Below the pieces are notes generated by a model. The model made no database searches, had not been told where the DNA came from, and worked only from the letters and a program-made list of their open reading frames with translations. A program made the position numbers and the translations under genes. From a virus, in the IMG/VR virus record IMGVR_UViG_3300022822_000032, positions 1 to 46,022 of that record: 46,022 nt of DNA, one strand, 5' to 3'. Of the stretch, positions 33,715-41,852 are shown piece after piece; position 1 is the first letter of the stretch, and every line of letters begins with the position of its first letter.

Positions 33715-34251
33715 CTATCCCTTTAAAAACATATAATCTTTATTCTCATAAGTCTTAATGAGCCTACCAGACACTACAGGTTCTATTATTTTTGAGGTAA
33801 GTGTATCCTCTTCTTCCTCAAATAGTAATACAATTGCATCACGACTGAATCTTATTGAGTGTATCTCATTAGAATCCATCTTGTAAGACTCCCCTTGAGT
33901 ATACCCCTCACTACTCATGCAGAAGTAGTCAGGGTCTCCTCTTGTAACTGTGTGCTTACCTACTTCCCCGTCATACTCTAGGGTTGAAACTAGGAATAAA
34001 TCCCCTTGGGAATCATCACAACTCTCCCACAATTCATTTACAACTGAGCCTTGCAAAACTAAAGAGGAGAAGCCATACCTATGAGAGTGCGGAGTAATGT
34101 AGTCAAGGTGGTTACGACTGTTTTTAAACATACGAACCTTTCCTTTACCTAGCAGGTAGCTGTCAAGCCCTGCAATAACATAGTTATGTACTTTATCTGA
34201 TTTAATGTTATCCAGAGTGTGTATTAAATTACTAAATTTATTATATGCCAT
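33715..34251 (-). CDS. Cupin-like hypothetical protein, 178 aa
   Basis: Residues about 50-75 read 'YITPHSHRYGFSSLVLQGSVVNELW', the HxH...G(x)V pattern of a cupin strand pair, and later strands ('SNEIHSIRFSRDAIVLLFEE', about 126-145) carry another His in the place of the second cupin motif. This supports a small double-stranded beta-helix with a metal site. The substrate is unknown. It is coupled to its neighbour by a one-base overlap. Confidence 0.6.
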   Translation of the reverse strand: MAYNKFSNLIHTLDNIKSDKVHNYVIAGLDSYLLGKGKVRMFKNSRNHLDYITPHSHRYGFSSLVLQGSVVNELWESCDDSQGDLFLVSTLEYDGEVGKHTVTRGDPDYFCMSSEGYTQGESYKMDSNEIHSIRFSRDAIVLLFEEEEDTLTSKIIEPVVSGRLIKTYENKDYMFLKG

Positions 34252-34487
34252 TAGCTTTTACCCTCTAGTAGCTCAATATATTTACGCAGTGCTACTCTAA
34301 CGCCTTTAGTATGATTTGATGTTGCGTACTGCATTGCTTCACGAATACCATCAGCCTTTGCACTAGCTAAGTGCTCTTCAAGCTCCTTGATACGTATATC
34401 TCTAGCCTTAATAACTACATTCAACTGTTCGATTGAGGCAGTTTGTGCTGACAGTTCTATCAATTCTTTTGTGAATGAGTTTTTCAT
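34251..34487 (-). CDS. Hypothetical coiled-coil protein, 78 aa
   Basis: I choose ATG 34487 (MKNSFTKEL...), which overlaps the previous stop (TAATG) and is preceded by a GAGAGAAAAGCTA leader almost identical to that of the gene starting at 35110. A longer frame upstream only repeats the end of that gene. Residues 15-48 form a heptad-rich helix. Function unknown. Confidence 0.6.
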   Translation of the reverse strand: MKNSFTKELIELSAQTASIEQLNVVIKARDIRIKELEEHLASAKADGIREAMQYATSNHTKGVRVALRKYIELLEGKS

Positions 34488-35110
34488 TAGCTTTTCTCTC
34501 TTAGTAATCCAAGCATCCAATCTTTTTCACTAGACCAAGCAGTAGACCAAGCAGTAGACCAAGTAGCAGAATCAGCAGACTTAGCAACAGACCAAGCGGC
34601 AGACTTAGCGGCAGACTTAGCAACAGACCAAGCAGGATGAGCAGACCAAGCAGAATCAGCGGCAGAATCAGCGGCAGACTTAGCGGCAATTCGTTTTTGT
34701 TCATCAGGGTTTTTATGATAAGCAATTACTAGTGCAATTGCTGAATCTACCTCTTCATTTTTTGTGGGTAATAAATTAGTCAACCGCTTTATTGCTAAAT
34801 CGTGCCTTAATTTCTCAGTGTCACCTTTAAAATTGACTAGTGATTCTAGTAGTTGAACAGGCCATTTAACTGCATCTTCGGGTTTTAATTCTTCAAAAAC
34901 CGATTCAGACCAATAACCAATCCAAAGTGGTAAATCGTACATTTCACAAGCCTTTTCAATTGCATCATCTGAGGTTTGCATAGCGCAACCGAAGAAGCAA
35001 CCGAGATAATCTCCATGTACTTTCTCAGCACGCAACCAGTAGCCCTGCACTAGACGGTCAAACTTTTGGTGTTCTTTCATTATTTCTAGCAGTTCGTTTA
35101 GTTTATTCAT
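34487..35110 (-). CDS. Hypothetical protein with C-terminal Ala/Ser/Trp/Lys repeats
   Basis: This 207-residue protein starts at ATG 35110 with GGAGAAAGG upstream. Residues about 1-140 are a normal helical domain. Residues about 141-195 are built of short repeats such as KSAADSAADSAWSA and WSVAKSA, encoded by imperfect 12-15 bp tandem units (34535-34685). Such repeats appear in several unrelated phages and can expand or shrink. They may form a long solenoid helix. The Leu-rich frame on the same strand is a by-product of the repeats. Function unknown. Confidence 0.65.
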   Translation of the reverse strand: MNKLNELLEIMKEHQKFDRLVQGYWLRAEKVHGDYLGCFFGCAMQTSDDAIEKACEMYDLPLWIGYWSESVFEELKPEDAVKWPVQLLESLVNFKGDTEKLRHDLAIKRLTNLLPTKNEEVDSAIALVIAYHKNPDEQKRIAAKSAADSAADSAWSAHPAWSVAKSAAKSAAWSVAKSADSATWSTAWSTAWSSEKDWMLGLLREKS

Positions 35111-35123
35111 TAGCCTTTCTCCT

Positions 35124-35354
35124 CTATTCAGAATGCCATTCTTGTGCAAGAGTCAGCTCATACTCTTCTATCCATCCAGTCTCTAACCCATTATTGGACT
35201 CTAGCTCTTTTTTAAGCCTTTTTTCTGCCTGTATAAAAGTAGCGAACCCTCTTCCTGCTTGAGAGCTAACCCTAGAAGGAGGCGTGTCAGCCCACTGAGT
35301 TTGAGTTATTACTGGGTAAAACATTTTTACTTGTAAAGGTTTTGGCCTATTCAT
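35124..35354 (-). CDS. Hypothetical protein, 76 aa
   Basis: It is the first gene after promoter-like repeat C, with AAGGAAAA upstream of the ATG. The product is mixed with a basic helix ('IQAEKRLKKELESN', about 41-54). Being first in the replication transcript it may be produced in quantity. No family is recognised. Confidence 0.6.
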   Translation of the reverse strand: MNRPKPLQVKMFYPVITQTQWADTPPSRVSSQAGRGFATFIQAEKRLKKELESNNGLETGWIEEYELTLAQEWHSE

Positions 35355-35372
35355 TATGTTTTCCTTAGGGGG

Positions 35373-35412
35373 TAGTAGGTACTATCTACAAATTCTATAA
35401 ATAGTACGCATT
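35373..35412 (-). promoter_or_regulatory. Promoter-like repeat C (leftward, before replication block)
   Basis: Read leftward it begins ATGCGTACTATTTATAGAAT and continues to GATAGTAC about 12-13 bases later. It matches repeat A in the first twelve bases and in the GATA(n)TAC end. It lies 20-60 bases upstream of the gene starting at 35354 and behind a weak terminator, so it probably starts the replication-block transcript. The exact -10 is uncertain. Confidence 0.55.
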
Positions 35413-35422
35413 TAATTTAAAC

Positions 35423-35448
35423 TAAAAACCTAACTCCTTGATAGGCTT
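35423..35448 (-). terminator. Possible weak terminator between amidoligase and replication blocks
   Basis: Leftward the RNA can pair AGCCTA with TAGGTT around a nine-base loop, followed by TTTAGTTT. The stem is short and AU-rich, so termination would be partial. Its place, after the amidoligase stop and just before promoter-like repeat C, makes it plausible. Confidence 0.35.
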
Positions 35449-35497
35449 GAAATTTTTCTAGGGGTAAATTCAGACAAATGACATCCTCTATTACACA

Positions 35498-36550
35498 TTA
35501 GAAATCATCATCTACATCATCCTCGTCAAAAAACCATTCCTCTTTCTTCTTAGGTTTATTTTCCTCTGCTCTATCGTCTATAACAACAAACTTGGGAGCA
35601 CGACCGTTAATCTTAACATTCTCAGGATGTGGCATAGGCGGTGGTGGAGTAGGGTTCATAACCTTCTTAAACTCTGCCCTCTGTTTATCATTAAAGAGGT
35701 CTTTTTTATCTACCCATTGAACACTACCAAGATTTTCTTCTGTTTGATGCCAATCACCAGCGTAGGCTACTTCTTGAGCACGCCACATAGCCTCTCTCGC
35801 ATCATCCTCTGATATAAGATTGGTAATTCTTTCATGGTCAGGTAGTATCATTTTACACATACCCTCCCAACCATGCAAGCTAAACTGAGACACAACATCT
35901 TTAGGGTCAGAGAACTTACTAACGCTAAGACGTATAGCCTCGATAGCCCCTACCCAATACATAAAGTAGTCAATGTCTGTAGTAGTCTTCATACAACGAA
36001 ATTCTATACTACCGTAGCTGAATAAAGATTTTAAGTTTATCGCACTGTAACGAATAGCGTCAGTCTTGAGATTCATTAGGCTACCACGGTTAAGGGCCGC
36101 CTTTACTCTTTCCAACACTCTTTGACAGTCTGCGGTACGTAAACAAAACAGATTACCTACTCTCTCCTTGCCACAATATTCCACTAATCCATTCTCAAAC
36201 AGTAGGCATAGTGTGTAGAATGTCCACATTTGTTTGAGAGTAAAGTCCTGCATGTTGACATGCAAATGACTACCTGCTCGCTTACTGTCGCTTATAACTG
36301 CCTGATTCTCTTCTAAGGCTTTGAACAGCCTACGTACCTTTATGCCAGTACCGTTGAAGGTGCAAGGCTTGCTAAAAACATACTCAGCATTACTCTTACG
36401 TAGACTACCGTCCTCCTCGCATCTCCAACCTAATAGGTTTAGGCGAGGTACAAACGTACCCTCTAATTCTAATTCAACACCGAAAGTGCCCTTGTAGTGA
36501 GCACGCTCAGGTATTCTAAAATATTCCTTAACAGTTGTATCTAAGTTCAT
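35498..36550 (-). CDS. Amidoligase (GCS-like COOH-NH2 ligase)
   Basis: This 350-residue protein has the amidoligase-2 pattern of glutamine-synthetase/GCS-like ligases: GVELELEG (24-31) with three Glu for metal/ATP, 'EEDGSLR' (about 45-51), 'AGSHLHVNM' (about 92-100), 'RYSAINLKS' and 'GSIEFRCM' (about 180-187). Such enzymes join a carboxylate to an amine with ATP. The C-terminal 60 residues are Pro-rich and then acidic (ends DDVDDDF), possibly a disordered tail. It is the last of the ligase/amidotransferase cluster. Substrate unknown. Confidence 0.85.
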   Translation of the reverse strand: MNLDTTVKEYFRIPERAHYKGTFGVELELEGTFVPRLNLLGWRCEEDGSLRKSNAEYVFSKPCTFNGTGIKVRRLFKALEENQAVISDSKRAGSHLHVNMQDFTLKQMWTFYTLCLLFENGLVEYCGKERVGNLFCLRTADCQRVLERVKAALNRGSLMNLKTDAIRYSAINLKSLFSYGSIEFRCMKTTTDIDYFMYWVGAIEAIRLSVSKFSDPKDVVSQFSLHGWEGMCKMILPDHERITNLISEDDAREAMWRAQEVAYAGDWHQTEENLGSVQWVDKKDLFNDKQRAEFKKVMNPTPPPPMPHPENVKINGRAPKFVVIDDRAEENKPKKKEEWFFDEDDVDDDF

Positions 36551-37104
36551 TTTAATCTCTCCTGTAACATCTCGGTTAAGTGTTGAAATCTTGGCTCAAG
36601 TTGGAAGCTAAGGTCAGGCTTGATAGTGCCTACCATAGACCCTTTGAACAGTAAGTAGTATCTACCCTTAGCCACTATGCAAAACTCTTTACTAAAAGCT
36701 TGTTCAGTGTCCTCAGGTAACTCAAAACATTCCTTTACAGTAGGGTAAATGTTCAACAGCATTTTCAAAAACTGAGGGCTAAAGCAATCAACAGCGCCAT
36801 TAGTATTCTTCAATGCCCTTATGTCTATACCTTGTTTCCATCTACGTTCTGCCTCCCTAGACACATAGCTACATCTGCCGTAGTTATTGACATTTCCTAG
36901 TTTTAGATTGCCAAAACATATTTCCTCTAAATCAATAGCAGACTTAGCAATCTTACCGTCTACATTAATACAAGAGGAATAAACTATTACCTGCTTGTTT
37001 ACCATGTCGAGACTGCTGTATTTGTGTAAACACTCGTTATGTAGGAAACATGTTCCTGAAAGTCTGCCAGCTATGAATCCTAAGTCGTCTTTCTCAAAGA
37101 GCAT
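36547..37104 (-). CDS. Hypothetical protein of the amidoligase cluster, 185 aa
   Basis: It is coupled to both ligase genes by overlaps of 4 and 11 bases. It has seven Cys spread along its length and a mixed alpha/beta pattern, with no motif I recognise. The tight placement between two COOH-NH2 ligases suggests that it is a partner, carrier or substrate of that pathway. Confidence 0.65.
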   Translation of the reverse strand: MLFEKDDLGFIAGRLSGTCFLHNECLHKYSSLDMVNKQVIVYSSCINVDGKIAKSAIDLEEICFGNLKLGNVNNYGRCSYVSREAERRWKQGIDIRALKNTNGAVDCFSPQFLKMLLNIYPTVKECFELPEDTEQAFSKEFCIVAKGRYYLLFKGSMVGTIKPDLSFQLEPRFQHLTEMLQERLK

Positions 37105-37930
37105 ATAGTCTCTCCTTTAATCCTCTTACACCTAGTCTCTCGCATACCACTTCCGTATAATATCTTCTATTGGGTTGGCTACTATCTGTTAAAACTTTCT
37201 CCCACTCACCAACACTTCTAGGTGAATCTGAAACGAATGCCACCTTACCTCCTACAAGCTTTGAGTGTACCGCTGTAATTACATCGTACACTATATCCAT
37301 CTTTTCTTTACTCTCCAACCAAGCATTAGAGAGAACTCTATACTCAACACCGTAAGACTTAGGACGATAAGCCCCTAAAGCTCCGTAAAGCTGACGTCTT
37401 TTCTTGTCTGAATCCCACAAGCAAGACAACAGATACAATGTGCTATCCAATGCTTTCACAAACAACTCACAATCTTCTAAATGAGATTGACTTTCTATGT
37501 CCATGCCCTCTGTCCACCCTATGTGGACATGCCCTGCACCAGTACGGAAAGATGTTTCCGCATTAGGTCTTGGGTTAGCTTTACCTGTCCATGCGTTATA
37601 GTCAGGCTCACAGCCAAGAATCTTGGCCTCATCTGGTTGGCTTGCTATATACTCGAAGCCAAACTCTGCGGTAGGGACTGCTACCACATCATAGTCGGGA
37701 CACATACCCTTTAGGGTAGACATAACAGTCTGTAAATTATCTACAAACTCCTCTTTACTCTTGGCTGGGTCTATATTGAACTCCAATGCCATACCGTCTA
37801 CCTGCACCGCCCCTTTGTCTACAACAAAAGGATTTTTCTTATCGCCTTGCACCATACCATGTGCTGAAATAAATTTACCACTAGTACGGTCTTGTACGAA
37901 TAACTCTGGGTCTGCTCCAACTAATAACAT
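37094..37930 (-). CDS. phiEco32-like COOH-NH2 ligase
   Basis: This 278-residue protein starts GADPELF (5-11), continues with 'DGMALEFNI' (about 45-53), 'FRTGAGHVHIGW' (about 128-139) and 'LGAYRPKSYGVEYRVLSNAWL', the hallmarks of the phage-type COOH-NH2 ligase family first noted in phiEco32-like viruses. The Glu and His/Arg residues in these motifs form the ATP/metal site by analogy with glutamine synthetase folds. It should make an amide or peptide bond in a small metabolite or on a protein. It lies between the 185-residue protein and the amidotransferase. Confidence 0.85.
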   Translation of the reverse strand: MLLVGADPELFVQDRTSGKFISAHGMVQGDKKNPFVVDKGAVQVDGMALEFNIDPAKSKEEFVDNLQTVMSTLKGMCPDYDVVAVPTAEFGFEYIASQPDEAKILGCEPDYNAWTGKANPRPNAETSFRTGAGHVHIGWTEGMDIESQSHLEDCELFVKALDSTLYLLSCLWDSDKKRRQLYGALGAYRPKSYGVEYRVLSNAWLESKEKMDIVYDVITAVHSKLVGGKVAFVSDSPRSVGEWEKVLTDSSQPNRRYYTEVVCERLGVRGLKERLYAL

Positions 37931-37944
37931 AATGTTCTTCCTAA

Positions 37945-39234
37945 TTAATAATCGTTAAATTCAATGTTGAGGAATTGCTGAACATCCTCAAAATCCTGAC
38001 AAGCTCCACAGATAAACTCATCTCTTGCCAGCCAATGTAACTCATGGCTTTCCTCCACCTCAGTTGAGTCAGAGCACCAAGCACAGCCTTTCTTAGTACT
38101 TGCATTGAACTCAGCTTCTGTGATGGCTACGTTATTGTAGCCTAATAACTTTTTTTCATCAGCTCTATTACCTCCCTCAGGTTCTTCTTTAACAACTTCT
38201 ACTAAAGTACGTTTGTCACCAACCAAGTAAGACCAGCCTTTCATGTTCTTAACTTCTTTAATAGTAATAGCATACCTTTTGCCTTTATTAGCAGGGTTCA
38301 TTACTCTTTGCATAATTTCAGACTCACGCTCTGTGTATACCCTCATGCTTGGTGAACCAAAGCCTCCAACATTGCCTGCAAAATACCAAACAGTGTTGTA
38401 ACAGCCTTCATAAGTAGGTTCAAACTCTACCACTTGACCTTTTATTGGCAAAGGGGTTAAAGTCTCTGGCTTTTTTACAACGTGATTTACAGCGTATACA
38501 TAAGGCTTAAAAGCATGTTCCTTTTGATTGATAATAGTAACATTGTTACGCATATCTACAACCTTCTCACCTTGAGTAGGTATTCTGATTTTTATCTGAA
38601 TGTTAGGTGCTAACATCATCATCTTCTGGCAGTACAAAGCTTTCTTACCTGAACGAGTAGTAGCTACGTAAGACATCCACTCTTCGCTAGACCAGTACAC
38701 TGCCTTGTTATCGTCTGAATAAGAGTAATACAAGTCACGCTCACTGTTACGTATCAGGTTAATAGTCTTATCAGAACTGTCGTACCAACTTAAAGCATAA
38801 GCACCGTCCAACATACCAAGCGTTTTCTCTATGCCGTGAATATCTATGTTGTGAAAGATTGCTTCGCTGTCTGTATGGTAATCTAAAGCATCGTCTAGCA
38901 AAGCCTTACGTTTCAGTGTGCCGTTATGAGCACCAATAACTGAACCTGCCTCAAAAGGGTGAGCATTAGCGGCATTAACACTGCCTACTGTTGCATAACG
39001 ATTGTGTCCCATCAGTGCATTGTTTTTACCACGCATTGCCATATCAAAGGATTTGGTATCAAATAGGTTACAAGGTGAACCCACTGTCTTTACCAAGCCA
39101 AAGTCACCATTAGGTGCTACTGAACAAACACCAGTACTGTGTTTACCACGTACCACATCCAAATGAAGTAAAGTTTTGAACACATTTTCGTGGTCTACTG
39201 TTAAATCTCCTACCATACCAACTAATCCGCAAAT
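37945..39234 (-). CDS. Class II glutamine amidotransferase, probable AUU start
   Basis: From the first ATG (39216) the protein lacks the catalytic N-terminal Cys. Six codons upstream the frame reads ATT TGC GGA TTA GTT GGT ATG, i.e. (M)CGLVGM, the normal start of an Ntn-type amidotransferase, and AGGAGG lies 8 bases before the ATT (39234). The rest is intact: HNRYATVG (R79, T82), HNG (N104, G105) and TDSE (D122). Residues about 200-360 are unassigned, and a four-Cys zinc site lies at C384, C387, C409, C412. No ATP-pyrophosphatase SGGxDS domain is seen, so it releases ammonia for a partner ligase. It is 429 residues with this start. Confidence 0.85.
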   Translation of the reverse strand: MCGLVGMVGDLTVDHENVFKTLLHLDVVRGKHSTGVCSVAPNGDFGLVKTVGSPCNLFDTKSFDMAMRGKNNALMGHNRYATVGSVNAANAHPFEAGSVIGAHNGTLKRKALLDDALDYHTDSEAIFHNIDIHGIEKTLGMLDGAYALSWYDSSDKTINLIRNSERDLYYSYSDDNKAVYWSSEEWMSYVATTRSGKKALYCQKMMMLAPNIQIKIRIPTQGEKVVDMRNNVTIINQKEHAFKPYVYAVNHVVKKPETLTPLPIKGQVVEFEPTYEGCYNTVWYFAGNVGGFGSPSMRVYTERESEIMQRVMNPANKGKRYAITIKEVKNMKGWSYLVGDKRTLVEVVKEEPEGGNRADEKKLLGYNNVAITEAEFNASTKKGCAWCSDSTEVEESHELHWLARDEFICGACQDFEDVQQFLNIEFNDY

Positions 39235-39238
39235 GGGC

Positions 39239-39682
39239 CTATCCTCCTAAAGCTTCCGCTTTAATTTTATTTAAAATATATTCAACCCTTTTGGGTTTAA
39301 TGTTTAGGTGACTAGCTATATCTTTATAACTAGCACCATAGTTTCTTAATGTTTTTATCTTAAAGGTATCTCCATCTACTACATGACCTCTTGACCTACC
39401 TCTCTCAACCCTATCTCCAACATTTTGTTGAACTGTACCTATCACAAGATGCTCAGGGTTTACGCAGGTAGGGTTGTCGCAGGTATGTCTTACAATTTTA
39501 CCATCAATACTAATATTCCTTGTAAGTTGATAGACCAGTCTATGTACTTTTATATTGGAATTACCTTTAAAACTCATCCTTGCATACCCATCGGTATTTA
39601 GGCATCCTGTCCATTCCATACAACCCAACACAGGTATTGTCACTGTTCTTTCTAGTATCTTTTTTAGAGTATCGTTACTCAT
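39239..39682 (-). CDS. HNH/His-Me finger homing-type endonuclease
   Basis: This 147-residue protein has 'GYARMSFKGNSNIKVHRLVYQL' core strands (about 32-53), the His-Me motif 'VRHTCDNPTCVNPEHLVIGT' (about 64-83) with zinc Cys and His, and a C-terminal HTH ('GASYKDIASHLNIKP', about 115-129). This is the plan of free-standing phage homing nucleases. It sits between the 123-residue gene and the amidotransferase with its own promoter-like repeat, and its last codons (TTA GGA GGA TAG) contain the ribosome site of the amidotransferase. It was probably inserted into the operon. Confidence 0.85.
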   Translation of the reverse strand: MSNDTLKKILERTVTIPVLGCMEWTGCLNTDGYARMSFKGNSNIKVHRLVYQLTRNISIDGKIVRHTCDNPTCVNPEHLVIGTVQQNVGDRVERGRSRGHVVDGDTFKIKTLRNYGASYKDIASHLNIKPKRVEYILNKIKAEALGG

Positions 39683-39712
39683 GTGCGGTTCTCCTAATTA
39701 TTTGTCCTCACA

Positions 39713-39748
39713 CATAGTACTATCTATATTTTAAGCAATAGTGCTCAA
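39713..39748 (-). promoter_or_regulatory. Promoter-like repeat D (leftward, before HNH/amidotransferase)
   Basis: Leftward it reads TTGAGCACTATTGCTTAAAA then TATAGATAGTACTATG, matching repeat A at TTG.G.ACTATT, GCT.AAAA and GATA..TACTA with the same spacing. It lies about 30 bases upstream of the HNH start codon at 39682. The gap from the previous gene is 70 bases. Probably a promoter; the -10 is not certain. Confidence 0.55.
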
Positions 39749-39752
39749 AACA

Positions 39753-40124
39753 TTATAACTCTCCTTCTATTAATCTGTCTAAAAATAAATCCATGTTAAA
39801 AGTCAATCCAAAACAACCGCTATCCAACCTGTAACCACTTGGGGCAAAAATGGCTTTAGGGAACAGTTTTACTGTTGTGCTAATATCCTCTCCTTTTTGC
39901 GTTCTACGACTTGCAATCTCAGTCTGAGAAATTTGCTCAGGAGAGTAGCAAAGCTCTGCCATCTCTTTAAGCAAAAGCTTACGTAGTTCTTCTTTAACTA
40001 CACCCTTAACAGCCTTGTCAAATAACTCTTCCTTAGTTTTTTCAGGAATTTCTACAGCAAATGACATCCCAGATTGAGCATACTTTTCTTTACTCCTGAA
40101 TATTTTAGGTATGAACTTTAACAT
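39753..40124 (-). CDS. Hypothetical protein, 123 aa
   Basis: It is the last gene of the ATP-grasp sub-operon, coupled to the previous gene by one base. It is Lys/Glu-rich with a long central helix ('FDKAVKGVVKEELRKLLLKEM', about 35-55). No motif is recognised. Confidence 0.6.
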   Translation of the reverse strand: MLKFIPKIFRSKEKYAQSGMSFAVEIPEKTKEELFDKAVKGVVKEELRKLLLKEMAELCYSPEQISQTEIASRRTQKGEDISTTVKLFPKAIFAPSGYRLDSGCFGLTFNMDLFLDRLIEGEL

Positions 40125-40369
40125 TAGAATTTACCCCTTTCATAAGCCAAATAATTTGCTTTTAATTCAATTGCATGGAGAAAGTATCTATAATTTAAGT
40201 TATCCATAGTATTAAAAGAATTTCTTACTACCTCAAGAGTCTGCTCTAAATCATCATTCCTTACATGCTCCTCCGCTTCCTTCTTATCTAAGAACTCTAA
40301 GTTCTTTTTTAATGAGGAAGGGTCATCTTCAAATACGATATACACCTTTTTAGTTTTAATCTTTAACAT
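40124..40369 (-). CDS. Hypothetical protein, 81 aa
   Basis: It is coupled to the ATP-grasp gene and to the next gene by one-base overlaps. It is an acidic small protein with a beta start ('KVYIVFEDD') and helices after it. The coupling suggests work together with the ATP-grasp enzyme, for instance as a small partner or substrate. Confidence 0.6.
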   Translation of the reverse strand: MLKIKTKKVYIVFEDDPSSLKKNLEFLDKKEAEEHVRNDDLEQTLEVVRNSFNTMDNLNYRYFLHAIELKANYLAYERGKF

Positions 40370-41211
40370 TACTCTCCCCTCACCATTGCATCACCGTTAA
40401 TTGCAGGATGGATAAACTTCTTATAACCACCACGTTGTTCTACTAAAGGAATACGTTCCTTACCATGCTCTAAGATGTAGTCAAAAGCCTTAGCCATTGT
40501 CTCCTGTCTATATGGGCTTGTAAGGGACGGTGCTGAGTTAATCTCTAATACATAGGCATTGCCCTCTGCATCAGCCATAATGTCCACACCACCGAAGTCA
40601 AGAGCACTGAGGTTGAATGCTTCGATAGCCACACGAACAGACTTGAGAGGCCAGTTATCCCATGATACATTATCGAATCTGCCACCTCTGGCAACATTCC
40701 ATGCTATATCATTAGGGTCAGAAGGTGTCTTTTGGGCTACTGATACCACCCTACCCTGTACTACAAACACCCTATACTCAGCAACTTTTCTGATATAAAG
40801 GCTGACATAATACATCCCCAATTGCATACAGCGTTGAATTAACTCATGACGTGTATGCACTAACCACAACTTTCTACCTTGTGCATGTTTAGCAGGGCGA
40901 ATGATTACGCCAGTCTGTAGTGCATCGTCAGGTACATTGCGGTGGTCTGTCCATGTAGTAGGACTAAGCCCTGCATCTGCTGTTTTAACACGAAAGTTAA
41001 GCTTATCGTTAACCTCACTGATAGCCTTAGCTTTGTTTAATACCTTAGCATCAGGCACAGGTAGCTCAGAAGTACAACCCCAACGAATATACATATCGTC
41101 TACAGGTATACCTTTGTCACTACGACACCATGCTATAGCTTTCTTACTAAAAGTAGAGATACCCTTTGCACTACTTCTTCCCAATAATCTACGTCTAACG
41201 ATAGTAGTCAT
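40369..41211 (-). CDS. ATP-grasp ligase (RimK-like)
   Basis: This 280-residue protein has the ATP-grasp pattern: 'VIIRPAKHAQGRKLWLV' (about 102-118, lysine and glycine-rich loop), 'EYRVFVVQGRVVSVAQK' (about 145-161), 'NVARGGRF' (about 172-179) and the metal-binding 'DFGGVDIMADAEGNAYVLEINSAPSL' spread over about 207-232 (D212, E225, N227). Such enzymes ligate an acyl phosphate to an amine, often adding amino acids to peptides. It overlaps the amidotransferase-I gene and is a core member of the ligase cluster. Confidence 0.85.
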   Translation of the reverse strand: MTTIVRRRLLGRSSAKGISTFSKKAIAWCRSDKGIPVDDMYIRWGCTSELPVPDAKVLNKAKAISEVNDKLNFRVKTADAGLSPTTWTDHRNVPDDALQTGVIIRPAKHAQGRKLWLVHTRHELIQRCMQLGMYYVSLYIRKVAEYRVFVVQGRVVSVAQKTPSDPNDIAWNVARGGRFDNVSWDNWPLKSVRVAIEAFNLSALDFGGVDIMADAEGNAYVLEINSAPSLTSPYRQETMAKAFDYILEHGKERIPLVEQRGGYKKFIHPAINGDAMVRGE

Positions 41212-41852
41212 TACTTATCTCCTAATAGTTTATACACCAGTGTAAAGAAATATTCTCTACACTCACCTTCTTCAAACTCAGGATGAGGTTGAAAACATAA
41301 CACATTGGACTCAGGGTATGCCACAACTTCTACATCCACGTTGGAATATCCAGCATCATCCACAACCTTACCTTCTGACACATACTCCTTGACAGTAGCA
41401 CAAGTACCATCCGATTGTCCAATAAGAGTCCCCTCTGCCCCCACACGCATCATTTGATGGTGAGTTGATGTAACCGCCCACCTCTTACCTGTTGGTAGGT
41501 CTAAGAGGCCATGAGTGCCTCCTATGGCATGATTGTTTACATGTTGGTACAGTTTACCACCACACATGACATTCAGGAACTGACCACCACGACATACACC
41601 TACCATAGGTATGCCTTGAGCTTTGAATACATTGAACCACTCAGACTCAACTTCATCCCTTTGTAAGCTGTTACCTGTCAGAGGGTGTTTACCTTCACCG
41701 TACAAGTGAGGGCTTACATCAGAACCGCCAGTGAAGCACACTAGGTCAGCCTCATTAGAGTTGTAGGTCTTTTCGAATCCCTCAGACCTAAACATGTGGG
41801 CATACTGGCATGTGCCTATACTTCCTACAATAAACACTTTAACCTTTGACAT
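41211..41852 (-). CDS. Class I glutamine amidotransferase / gamma-glutamyl hydrolase-like
   Basis: This 213-residue protein has the flavodoxin-like GATase-I fold with the triad C87 ('VGVCRGGQFLNV') and H190/E192 ('QPHPEFE'), plus 'FTGGSDVSPHLY' (about 40-51), as in peptidase C26 or GuaA-type GATases. It would release ammonia from glutamine, or cleave gamma-glutamyl bonds made by the ligases. It overlaps neighbours on both sides. That two unrelated amidotransferase types occur in one cluster is notable. Confidence 0.85.
   Translation of the reverse strand: MSKVKVFIVGSIGTCQYAHMFRSEGFEKTYNSNEADLVCFTGGSDVSPHLYGEGKHPLTGNSLQRDEVESEWFNVFKAQGIPMVGVCRGGQFLNVMCGGKLYQHVNNHAIGGTHGLLDLPTGKRWAVTSTHHQMMRVGAEGTLIGQSDGTCATVKEYVSEGKVVDDAGYSNVDVEVVAYPESNVLCFQPHPEFEEGECREYFFTLVYKLLGDK

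Noticed and set aside
34501-34725. Leu-rich, apparently very hydrophobic leftward frame
   Set aside because: It is the Ala/Ser repeat gene read in a second frame; there is no ribosome site and the pattern follows from the 12-15 bp repeat.
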